A DNA stretch of 64,000 nucleotides from Morinoia aosen. Its lineage: Eukaryota > Arthropoda > Malacostraca > Amphipoda > Talitridae. The stretch spans positions 53,180,020 to 53,244,019 of the forward strand of contig CM059567.1 of assembly GCA_030386875.1 (NCBI GenBank), read 5' to 3'. The notes under the pieces were generated by a model. The model was not told the origin of the DNA, did no database searches, and saw only the letters and a program-made list of their open reading frames with translations. The translations under genes and the position numbers were made by a program. This document shows positions 1-8,905 of this stretch, one piece after another. Numbering within the stretch: the first letter of the stretch is position 1; the number at the start of each line of letters is the position of its first letter.

Positions 1-542
1 AAATTTAGAGTTTTTTTCCGATTTGAAAGTTCGGTGCTAGTGTGCGCTGAACGCACGGAAAAAAAAATAAAAATAAAAAGACTAAATGCAATGCTTAAAT
101 TACCCCTTTCCCCCCAGCTCAGCCGAAAATCGATTGAAAACATCTTCGAGAATGATTTTGAAATAGCGAGACAACGTTAGCCAAAAATTTAATTCATTAT
201 AAACTTTGCACAACCCTCACATCTATAAACTTGTTTATTGGTGTACACTCAAAATGTATTTCATGGTATATTTGTCATACGGACGTTAAATATTAATACA
301 GAAAAGAGAAAGAAATAACAAAATCAATATGAGGAAATACTCCTAATTATGGAAAGAACGTTCGTTCTGCTGCACTGAACTGACGGCTGTGGTGCTCATT
401 GTTGTCGACAGAAATAAGTAAGATGAATATGCGAATCGCTTAGCAAACGTAAAATGAAATAGTTTCTAAATTTCTAACAGAAATTTCAGGAAAAATTAAA
501 ATTTCTGATAGATGGGAAGTTCACACCGAGATGCTGCAGGCC
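1..542. other. AT-rich non-coding stretch, possible LINE 3' flank
   Basis: I see no gene, RNA or clear repeat here. It lies immediately downstream, on the minus strand, of the truncated reverse transcriptase that ends at 543, so part of it could be that element's 3' untranslated region. No poly(A) or simple-repeat tail is evident to mark an end. Confidence 0.4.
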
Positions 543-1274
543 CTATGACAGAGATGCAAAATGACGTGACACATTTACTCTAAATTCTTTTCCAGTTTTA
601 GAGTTTTTGATATGCTGGGGAAGCTTGTTCCACAAAAAAGCTCCAGAAACTGAGAGAGCTTTTTGTCCCACGTTAGATGAGCGGTAACTGACTAAAACAT
701 CGTTCCTCCGGTTTGGTCTTTCGTTTGGGATATTAGATGGAAAAAATTTTACCACCTCTGCATTACTTTGGGGGAGGTGCAGAGAGGAGAATACTCGTCG
801 AGCTTTCTGGATCATGAATCTGTTCGGTATTGGGATCCAGTCGAGTTTTTTTAAAAGAGGGGTGACATGATCGTATTTATTGAAATTTCCTTTGCATACC
901 ACTTTGGCGGCGAAGTTTACACATTTTTGCAACTCTTCCTGACGACATTTAGGTAAGTCTCCCCACACAAGACTGCAGTAGTCCAGACGCGATAAAACTA
1001 AAGACTGAATCACTAACAATCTAGATTTTTCGTCAAGTGTGTTCTTTATACGATGAAAGAACATTAAGGTTCCGTTAATTTTGTTGCACATTGTTTCGAC
1101 GTGTGAATTGAAAGTCATATTTTTGTCAAACCAAACACCCAGATTTTTAACCTTATCGACTGGTTTAATTGTATCGTCTCCAAATGTTAGCTTGAATGGT
1201 GGTAAATTTTCAGTCGCATTCTTAAAAACATGAGATGTACAATTGCACGATAACACTTGACCTCGTATGATAAG
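543..1274 (-). pseudogene. 5'-truncated non-LTR retrotransposon reverse transcriptase, C-terminal part
   Basis: The minus-strand frame encodes about 240 residues ending in a natural stop at 543. What is seen: the segment VKNLGVWFDKNMTFNSHV, then SLVLSRLDYCSLVWG, then a conserved tail with LDWIPI and FLWNKLP. In jockey/CR1/L2-type LINEs these blocks follow the catalytic YADD motif and form the thumb and C-terminal region. The fingers, palm and YADD residues are missing, and upstream the frame is closed by a stop at 1275-1277, shortly before the minisatellite begins. It therefore cannot encode an active polymerase. There is no ATG at the start; the frame simply opens inside the old ORF. The exact clade is uncertain. 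It is most likely a dead-on-arrival 5'-truncated insertion, a usual product of target-primed reverse transcription. Confidence 0.85.
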
Positions 1275-1352
1275 TTATTTCTTAAAAAGGTCTCACAACA
1301 GAGGAAATGTCATTCGTTCATATTTACTGATGCCTTAATGGGTAATTTACCT

Positions 1353-2277
1353 ATTGGTACACATGCGGCCCAATGCGCGGGGAACGTGTTGGTACACATG
1401 TGGCCCAATACGCGGGGAACGTGTTGGTACACATGTGGCCCAATACGCGGGGAACGTGTTGGTACACATGTGGCCCAATGCGCGGGGAACGTGTTGGTAC
1501 ACATGTGGCCCAATACGCGGGGAACGTGTTGGTACACATGTGGCCCAATACGCGGGGAACGTGTTGGTACACATGTGGCCCAATGCGCGGGGAACGTGTT
1601 GGTACACATGTGGCCCAATACGCGGGAAACGTGTTGGTACACATGTGGCCCAATACGCGGGGAACGTGTTGGTACACATGTGGCCCAATGCGCGGGGAAC
1701 GTGTTGGTACACATGTGGCCCAATACGCGGGGAACGTGTTGGTACACATGTGGCCCAATGCGCGGGGAACGTGTTGGTACACATGTGGCCCAATACGCGG
1801 GGAACGTGTTGGTACACATGTGGCCCAATACGCGGGGAACGTGTTGGTACACATGTGGCCCAATACGCGGGGAACGTGTTGGTACACATGCGGCCCAATG
1901 CGCGGGGAACGTGTTGGTACACATGTGGCCCAATACGCGGGGAACGTGTTGGTACACATGTGGCCCAATACGCGGGGAACGTGTTGGTACACATGTGGCC
2001 CAATGCGCGGGGAACGTGTTGGTACACATGTGGCCCAATACGCGGGGAACGTGTTGGTACACATGCGGCCCAATGCGCGGGGAACGTGTTGGTACACATG
2101 CGGCCCAATGCGCGGGGAACGTGTTGGTACACATGTGGCCCAATACGCGGGGAACGTGTTTGTACACATGTGGCCCAATACGCGGGGAACGCGTTGGTAC
2201 ACATGTGGCTCAATACACGGGGAACGTGTTGGCACACATGCGGCCCAATACGCGGGGAACGTGTTAGTACACTTGTC
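1353..2277. repeat. 35-bp minisatellite, about 26 units
   Basis: A head-to-tail array with a strict 35-bp period. Each unit contains GGTACACATGTGGCCCAAT followed by ACGCGGGGAACGTGTT. Unit variants are almost confined to two positions (ACATGTGG or ACATGCGG; CAATACG or CAATGCG). Because 35 is not a multiple of three and no frame in the unit contains a stop, all three plus frames and the minus frames stay open for about 1 kb; those reading frames are artefacts. The first ten units follow a G-A-A pattern at the A/G position, suggesting a 105-bp higher-order unit. The last two or three units are more diverged, as is usual at array edges. Confidence 0.97.
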
Positions 2278-2638
2278 CCCTCAGGGGGATACAACTATTG
2301 TATCTATGGGAATTAGCGCTCCCAGGGGGACAATATGAGGGTCCGAGCTAAAGATTAGGTAGGCTTTCTTTTTGTTGAAATAGAATAGTTTTTTGTTTCA
2401 TTACGGGACCATCTTTTTCGGTTCCCTGCTGTCCTGTTTTTTCAGCACCTACTACTTTCTTCTTCAACTATGATCTTGCTTCATGAACTTTTTTGTCATC
2501 TTACTGTTTCTATGCCCTTTCTGCATAGATTCCGCGTTCCTTTTACTCCATACTAAGTGATGCCTTCTTCCTTCCTCTCTTTGGATCGCATTTGTTGCTG
2601 CGGGTAGGGAGGCTAAAACTAACGACTAATCTCATCTG
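2278..2638 (+). mobile_element. SINE-like element, young short-form copy A, with target-site duplication
   Basis: A 361-bp full-length copy starting CCCTCAGGGGGATACAAC and ending in an ACTAATCTCATC tail. It interrupts the 35-bp minisatellite and is flanked by GTACACTTGTC at 2267-2277 and 2639-2649. That 11-bp sequence differs from the array consensus in the same way on both sides, which argues for a true target-site duplication. The 5' 60 bp fold into small hairpins, including GATACAA-CTA-TTGTATC. There is no ORF. The central region has the short form (TATGCCCTTTCTGCATAGATTCC region). Confidence 0.88.
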
Positions 2639-2705
2639 GTACACTTGTCTCAATATGCGGGAAACATGTTGGTGCACATGCGGCCCAATAAGCGAGGAAA
2701 ATGTC
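2639..2705. repeat. Residual diverged 35-bp minisatellite units beyond the insertion
   Basis: About two degenerate units (GGTGCACATGCGGCCCAATA is recognisable) continue the array on the far side of the SINE-like insertion. They are more diverged than the main array, so they are probably its original edge. Confidence 0.8.
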
Positions 2706-2994
2706 AAAGCGTTAAATGGCAACCCTGCTTAGGAGCTGCCCCAAATCGCCCCAAAGAGGTGGCCGGTTGCAGCGCCTCTTGACTGACGCCGACGGTAGGC
2801 GAGTTTGACTACCGGGATGGCATTAATTGAGCGGGCGGTGGTTAAGCCCTGGCTATGGTAATGGCGGTGTTGACAGCCCGCCCTGCTGTGGGAGGTCGCC
2901 TTTAGTGCTGTGCGCGTCTCTCGTACCACCACACTCGCGCAAGTGTGTCACATTGGGTTGTGAGACACGACTAAGCCTTAAAATGAAGGTCATT
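2706..2994. other. GC-richer unique stretch, no gene assigned
   Basis: About 290 bp with higher GC than its surroundings, with no motif, RNA or repeat that I recognise. Short open frames on both strands overlap and show no family resemblance. Confidence 0.3.
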
Positions 2995-3130
2995 TCAATA
3001 ATTTATTTACCACAGGTGATACAGAGCTAGAATGTTTCTCAAGTCTAGTACAATGGACATACTTGAGCACAGTTACTTGTGGGCCAGAATAAGTTCAGGG
3101 AATTCTAGGACATCCTATCATCAAACTATT
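2995..3130 (-). mobile_element. 3' end of a LINE (minus strand), fragment
   Basis: Read on the minus strand, this segment contains GGCCCACAAGTAACTGTGCT, CCATTGTACTAGACTTGAG, a CTGTATCACCTGTGGTAAAT block and AATAAATT. The same series occurs on the plus strand near 15521 and 49196. The shared terminal layout, ending with an AATAAA-type signal, fits the 3' end of one non-LTR retrotransposon family. No coding sequence remains. Confidence 0.7.
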
Positions 3131-3204
3131 TTTAAAGTGTGCAGTTAAAGTTATGGCAAAGATAACATAAGTTATAGCAAAGATAATCGCTTTAAAAGAC
3201 AAGT

Positions 3205-3433
3205 TTAATACTTCGACCGCGATGTGAGCCACCGGTGGTACGCGGAGGGAATTGTCATAATTTTGCTGACCGTCCAGTAGTCACAAATTCAATTTTCAAA
3301 ATTATTTAATTGAAGCTAAATGAAGGCACGATCCTGTTAATGTTTGTTTTTTTCGAAATTGTTTACTATAATCGCTTTTCAATTTGAGCTGAATACTGAA
3401 CTTTGGTTTAACCAGTTGCAGTCGAAGTGTTAA
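3205..3433. mobile_element. TTAA-flanked MITE (piggyBac-type), copy 1
   Basis: A 229-bp segment bounded by TTAA on both sides, with imperfect terminal inverted repeats (left TTAATACTTCGACCGCGATG; the right end, reverse-complemented, reads TTAACACTTCGACTGCAACT). It carries a palindrome CCACCGGTGG near the left end. It matches in length, ends and internal blocks (for example GTTAATGTTTG) the element at 49724-49953. TTAA target duplication is characteristic of piggyBac-type transposases; no transposase ORF is present, so the element is non-autonomous. Confidence 0.78.
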
Positions 3434-6009
3434 TACAAATTTTTCAATTGGGAATAACAAGAAACATCGGATGTCGGTTTTTGAGCTTTACGAGTCTCGG
3501 GAGCTTACTTCAGAAATTTGAATCGTAGATAACATGGAAAAAAATAATGGTATTAAATTTTATACCAGTTTGCCAGTATCAGGAATTTATCTCGTCTTGT
3601 ACCTCAATCATACTCATTCACCAAATGCAATCTAAATTTTGATGCTTTGTCTTGAGAGATGTGAAAAAACGTGTCTAAGAATGTGCTGACCATTTGCCCT
3701 GTCACTGAAATTCCGTCTCAGATAATTAATCTGGATATATTAAATATCTGGATTTTACCGTTGACACATAACGCGTGGTTCTATCACGTGTTCACTTTGT
3801 GCATGCGCTTCTTTCATAAAGCGAGCAGTTAGGTAGGAGTCCGCCCTCACGTAATAAGATGACGTCTTCACCACTTTGGCATGTGATTGTTGTGATTGTG
3901 AGGCCTAACGCCCACTCCCAGCTAGGCTTACACTTGCAAACCTGACTTGTGCCATCAAGTATTATTTCGTCTGTTAAATTATTCTCCGTGCTTCGTAGAA
4001 GTAAATTGAACGTTCCACTAAGACTTTCCTTCCTCCATGTAGTAGGAGCGATGTAAGTACCCCGTCGGGTGTAGCCCAAAGAACCCTGGACCGAAAGATG
4101 AAAACATAAAATGTACCCTCGACACACCTGGCACGAGTGTTTCGGTGGCACACCGCGTTAACATAGCCGCTGAAATGTGATAGATTTTTCCTTAATTCTT
4201 TTAACTACGAAAATTCCAGAACTCGTATATAAGCTTCTATGTGAGCTCTCTCTCGTTTCGAAATTGTTCAATAACTTTAATACTTTATTCTAGTTGCGCC
4301 GCAAAAATAATATTAAAGCTTCAGCTTAAAGTTGCAGTGCCATTGTCGTTCTAATGAATGTTTCTCTAAGCCGCTTTTCAGAAACAGAAGCTGTTCGGGC
4401 AATATTTAGACCTCATGATGTGTTCTTAAACTTTATTACCTGGTACCCATTACAAATGAGCTCCTTATCGGAAGAACTTTACCCTGCGCAGTAAAAGAGT
4501 GCAAGCTGCTTTGGAATGAAATCCTCTTGTGGTGGAAGAATTAATCACTTAAAACTGGCGCTCAATTTATAATTTACCTCAAAATGTTTTCAGTAAAAAA
4601 TCAGCTGCTGACCCTAGTTTTTTGTTACACATGGGACCTAAAAACAAGCTTGTGGGGCAGCTGAAATTCCGTATTAAAAACGTCTCCTTGATCGTCATTC
4701 TGCGTTTAGTGTCGAGCAAATCATATTCACTTACCATGCGTTTATTGGCTCTAAAATACTTCTACTACGACAGGGCACTGCGTGGTGGTGTGCATTTTCA
4801 GTGATTACAACTTTAAGTGGAAAAACTACAACTCTATCACTTGGCCTAAAACATTATCTAAATTATTATAACATTATGACTGGGGGAATAACCTAACGCA
4901 GTAGCGTGCACTCCAAAATATCTTCGAACAAGATTTCAATAAATCCCTTTTGGGGCGTAATAAAACCCTGAAATTCTTATATGGATTCTCTTCCGGAAAC
5001 GTTTAAATGTGAGCTTTTCTATGTAAGAAGTACTCCACATTATTATTACAATTTTGAGCATTCTCTTGGCTTATTGAGCCTGTGTCTTTAGATATTTTGC
5101 TTCTATCGTGATTAAGCTCCGCGAAAAAAAACACAGTATCAGCTTTGAACGCAGTCGAGTAAACTATTATAGTCTGCTGTATTTTAAACTGACACCGCAA
5201 TAAATTGCCCTCCTAAGGAAATTAGTCGCCGCTCAAAGTTAGCTGTTCTAATGTAGAGCTTCAAGATTTTTTGGTATTTTGTATAAATTACTGGATCCGA
5301 TAACTGGCTTTCATAATTAGGTAACAAAGGTCAATTATCTTATGAGCTCGTACAACACGCATAAGCTTGTAAAGCGGAAGTTATGCGACACCATCAACGC
5401 CATTTCTTGTATTTCTTGACTGAAATTAGTGCCAATTAGATCTCCTTGCAGGCGATCTACTCGTATATGATGTGGTCAAAACCGTCATGTGCGCTTCTGG
5501 AGCATGAATTAGTTAACTAGCGGGCACGAGTTGTCACAGAATAGATGGCGAAAATTAAAGCAATGGCTCTCTGAATTGGTTAAAACTCCTCGTGTATGCT
5601 GAAAATAAACTCTAAATTATTGTAATTATCATTATTTAGCTCGCAGGTACAGCTTGAAATATTTTAATTTCGTTTCCCGCTGCGGTGTCGTTTCGGCGCG
5701 TTGCAAATGAACTTTCATGGCGTTGAACTTACTCAGCATTAATTCTGTCTTTTAATTTTTAGTCAAATGAAATAATTCGCCATGCCTAACATTCACGGTA
5801 ATTTCTGTCACAGGATAAAATTTTTTATTGCATGATTTCGAAAACCAAGCATTGTTATCGCTGATGTGTTTTTTCGTTTTCGGTCTCTTCAATTTCAACT
5901 CATTATTTGGTTTGAACCTCGGAATGTTGTTTGAGGACAATTGCGTAGTTCATTCTATTTATAAATTATTTTCCAATAGGAGAATGTGAGGTTTCAAATC
6001 ATTCTGAAA
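3434..6009. other. Unique AT-rich sequence, nothing recognised
   Basis: I find no convincing gene, tRNA or repeat here. A 119-codon minus frame at 3792-4151 is cysteine-containing but shows no domain and no support from composition. Confidence 0.35.
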
Positions 6010-6603
6010 GTTAGGTAGGCCTTTTATTTCTTGATATAGAAAAGGTTTTTGTCCCGTTTTTTTTTTTACTTTGGTTTCACAGCTATCCGCCCGAGCTGAG
6101 AGTTAGGTAGGCCTTCCTTTTTGTTGAAATAAAAGTTTTTTTTGTTATGTTGAGGACCACCTTTTTTCGGTTCACTGCTGTCCTGTTTTTCAGCACCTCT
6201 CACTTTCTTCTTCAACTTTTATCTTATTTCATGAACTTCTTTCCCATCTTACTGTTTCTATGCCCCTTCATCATAGATTCCTCATTTTCCTATCTCCATG
6301 CTAAATGGTGCCTTCCTCCTTCCTCTCTTCGATACGCTCTATTTTTGAAGCGGTTAGGGAGGCTTAAACTAACTTATAATCTAATCTTCACAGCTATCCT
6401 TTTTTTAGTAGCTCATCTTTTCTTTCATAAACTTAGTTCAACCTGGCTCTTTCCACGACCGAAGGATGTTGTGTGGGGAAAACACATCTCGTACACAAGG
6501 GCGTCATTTCCTTAGCTCCGTGTTAAAAACCGCCTTCCTCTTTGTCTTCGTTAGAACATATTTTGAGAGGCTAAGGAGGCTTAAGCTCACTTATAATATC
6601 GAA
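6010..6603 (+). mobile_element. Old long-form SINE-like copy, interrupted at 6089-6386
   Basis: Two parts, 6010-6088 and 6400-6603, together make one diverged copy of the family: AGGTAGGCCTTTTATTTC at the left and a GTGTGGGGAAAACACATC segment plus GGAGGCTTAAGCTCACTTAT at the right. The middle is displaced by a younger copy. The long-form segment (GTGTGG...AACACA) is present. Confidence 0.72.
6089..6386 (+). mobile_element. SINE-like element, 5'-truncated young copy with 13-bp target-site duplication
   Basis: Begins at GCCCGAGCTGAGAGTTAGG, lacking the first 60-70 bp hairpin region, and ends ACTTATAATCTAAT. It is flanked by TTCACAGCTATCC at 6076-6088 and 6387-6399. A 5'-truncated copy with an intact 3' end and a target-site duplication is the expected product of target-primed reverse transcription. 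It lies inside an older copy of the same family. Confidence 0.85.
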
Positions 6604-6620
6604 TTCTTTTCTGTGATTCC

Positions 6621-6975
6621 CCCCTCAGGGAGATGCAATTATTGTATCTATGGGAACTAGCGCTCCCAGGGGGACAATGTGAGGGCCCGAGCTAAGAGTT
6701 AGGTAGGCCTTCCTTTTTGTTGAAATAAAATGTTTTTGTTATGTTAAGGACCACCCATTTTCGGTTCACTGCTGTCCTGTTCTTCAGCACCAACTACTTT
6801 CCTTTTCAACTTTGGTCTTGTTTCATGATCTTCTTTCACAACTTACTGTTTCTATGCCTTTCTGCGTAGATTCCGCGTTTCCTTAACTCCATACTAAATG
6901 GTGCCTTCCTCCTTCCTCTCTTTGGATTGCACTTGTTGCTGGGTAGGGATGCTAAAACTAAAGACTAATCTAATC
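6621..6975 (+). mobile_element. SINE-like element, young short-form copy B, 13-bp target-site duplication
   Basis: A full-length 355-bp copy from CCCCTCAGGGAGATGCAATT to the ACTAATCTAATC tail. Flanked by TTTCTGTGATTCC at 6608-6620 and 6976-6988. In the 5' hairpin one A-T pair has become G·T (GATGCAA-TTA-TTGTATC), so pairing is still possible in RNA. Confidence 0.9.
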
Positions 6976-6988
6976 TTTCTGTGATTCC

Positions 6989-8690
6989 AATATTCAGAAT
7001 TGTTTCCACTTGTGGCTACGGGGATGAGCATCAGCTGTGCATGCATCGTTGTATCTTGATACCATTTGTTGACAGTAGCTTGACGACAGCGAGCGTGCGC
7101 TTCACTGTGCGTACAGTCGAATCGACCTGACCTCTTCATTCAAGTTAACCAATAATGTGTCTATGTTCTGATACCAGATAAGCTCGCTCTCCACGAAACA
7201 ATGTCAAAAGGAAACAAAAGTACTTTCTGCGTTTTTCATCGTCTCGGCTGTTTTTGTATCGAAATTTCATGTTCTATTTAACTGTAAGAATAGCTATCGG
7301 ATACTGTTGAGGAAATTGAGATGGAAAACGAAAAAGAATGATGTTCAGCTTCTAGGACAATAGATGTGGTGGTGCATTATCGGTAGATTCCATTTTAGAT
7401 ATTTCCAGTGAAGAATGGCTTAAATAGAGAACGTTGTTAGAGGACATAGCCCACAGGGCAGACATGTTATCAGTATTTACACCAATATCAACTGAAGACG
7501 AGCCAAGAGCCAATAACGGGCTTCAGTATTGTGATAGGAATACCGGATATTTAGCTTTCCCTCCTAACATAGGAACATGAAAGGCTATTCACATTTTCAA
7601 ACGAAGTCGCTGTTTGTTTTGACATTCTGCTCTGTAATTTTTAGTGCGATCTCCCTTAAAGATTTTGACGATTGAGGGCCTCCCGGTATTCGATATAGCA
7701 ACAATGCAAAAACAAAATTATTTGATTACAATGCGCTGTAATAATCCAGGAAAAATTGGAGCATGACTTTGATGCAAGTCAGTGGAAGCATTCATTGAAT
7801 TGAGAGGGTTATGAACCGACTGAAGTCTGCAGCGTCGTGTAATGGCAACTTTCAGAGCCTTAAAGTGCTGATGCGATGACGAATTTGTACGTAGAACTCC
7901 AAATCTTCATTTTCTGAACGTATTTTGTCGTAGTTGAATAAAGGTTAGAATACGCTCAGAAAATTTAACTCCAGAGATCTTGACATTGTTTAGTTTAAAG
8001 CGTTTGTTTACCTTTTTCTAATTTACTATTGCTTTTCATCTTTTATACTTAATTTGATGTTTTTCTCAAATAGCCTATGCAGTCTTTTACAGTCCTTCAT
8101 GATGAAGCAACTGTAAATTCACTAGCAGTTTTTTTGTCACGAATTTTTAAGTAGAGAGAAGCTTGATGAAAGTTTAAAGACAGCGTTATCATCTCCTTTT
8201 GCGAAGCCAACGTTGGATGCATTAAAGTTTTAATTTGTTCGGAGACTTGATGCGCAACACAAACTGCACTTTCCAATGTACAGCAACGCGCTGCGTTTTC
8301 AGTGAAAGCTAAAGATTTTTCATTGCTCTCTTTCCTGCATGCTTTAAATTTTTTTGCGACAAAGAAGTTTTGCCATAAACATGGAGTTGATTGAAATTGA
8401 GCGTATTGAATCACTTGTCTTCGTTTTCTATTTCACAACTTATACATTCCTATCAGTTTTCGATTTCAAAAAACAATTTGAAGTTAACGACAAAATTCAC
8501 GCACTACGCTGGAATACAACCCAAAAATATTTGAGTTGAACTTGCGTTAGTGTAATGTTTTCATTTGTTAGGTATTCCAACAGCGCGCTATGTATTTTGT
8601 CGTGTCACGGATGTGCCCACGGTGTGTTCGAGGCTCACTGATAGTTACACTCATCATTAGAAATTTCCTCAGCAATTTTAATTCTCATTC
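6989..8690. other. Unique sequence, nothing recognised
   Basis: No gene, RNA or repeat seen. Short frames at 8097-8414 (minus) and 8354-8539 (plus) have no family resemblance. Confidence 0.35.
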
Positions 8691-8702
8691 GTCCTGTAAT
8701 TT

Positions 8703-8905
8703 TATTAGCTTCATGAGCTGAACGAAACCCGAATTAACGTCATATTAATCTATTTCCCTCTTGCTTGGACTTACGCAATATCCTCATCGCAGTGCAAACA
8801 ACTATCAGTAACTGCACTAGCTTTACGAGATGAACAAAATACAAATCAACTCCATTTAGTCTTCATCCTTCAAGTGCAATATCCTCATCGCAGTGCAAAC
8901 AACTA
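8703..8905. repeat. Local tandem duplication with a 30-bp identical core
   Basis: Two adjacent units of about 101 bp. The core GCAATATCCTCATCGCAGTG plus CAAACAACTA is identical at 8775-8804 and 8876-8905. The upstream halves (AGCTTCATGAGCTGAACGAA and AGCTTTACGAGATGAACAAA) are clearly related but diverged, so the core has been conserved or re-homogenised relative to its flank. Confidence 0.85.

Noticed and set aside
1257-2338. Overlapping reading frames of 285-336 codons on both strands of the 35-bp array
   Set aside because: All frames of the repeat lack stops; the codon pattern is simply the DNA repeat read in different phases.
2278-2638. SINE-like family as a DNA-transposon MITE
   Set aside because: The 5' and 3' ends are not inverted repeats of each other, duplications vary from 11 to 15 bp, and 5'-truncated copies occur; all favour retroposition.
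6147-6660. Plus-strand frames of 122 and 64 codons
   Set aside because: They lie entirely within SINE-like copies; similar frames recur in other copies for the same reason.
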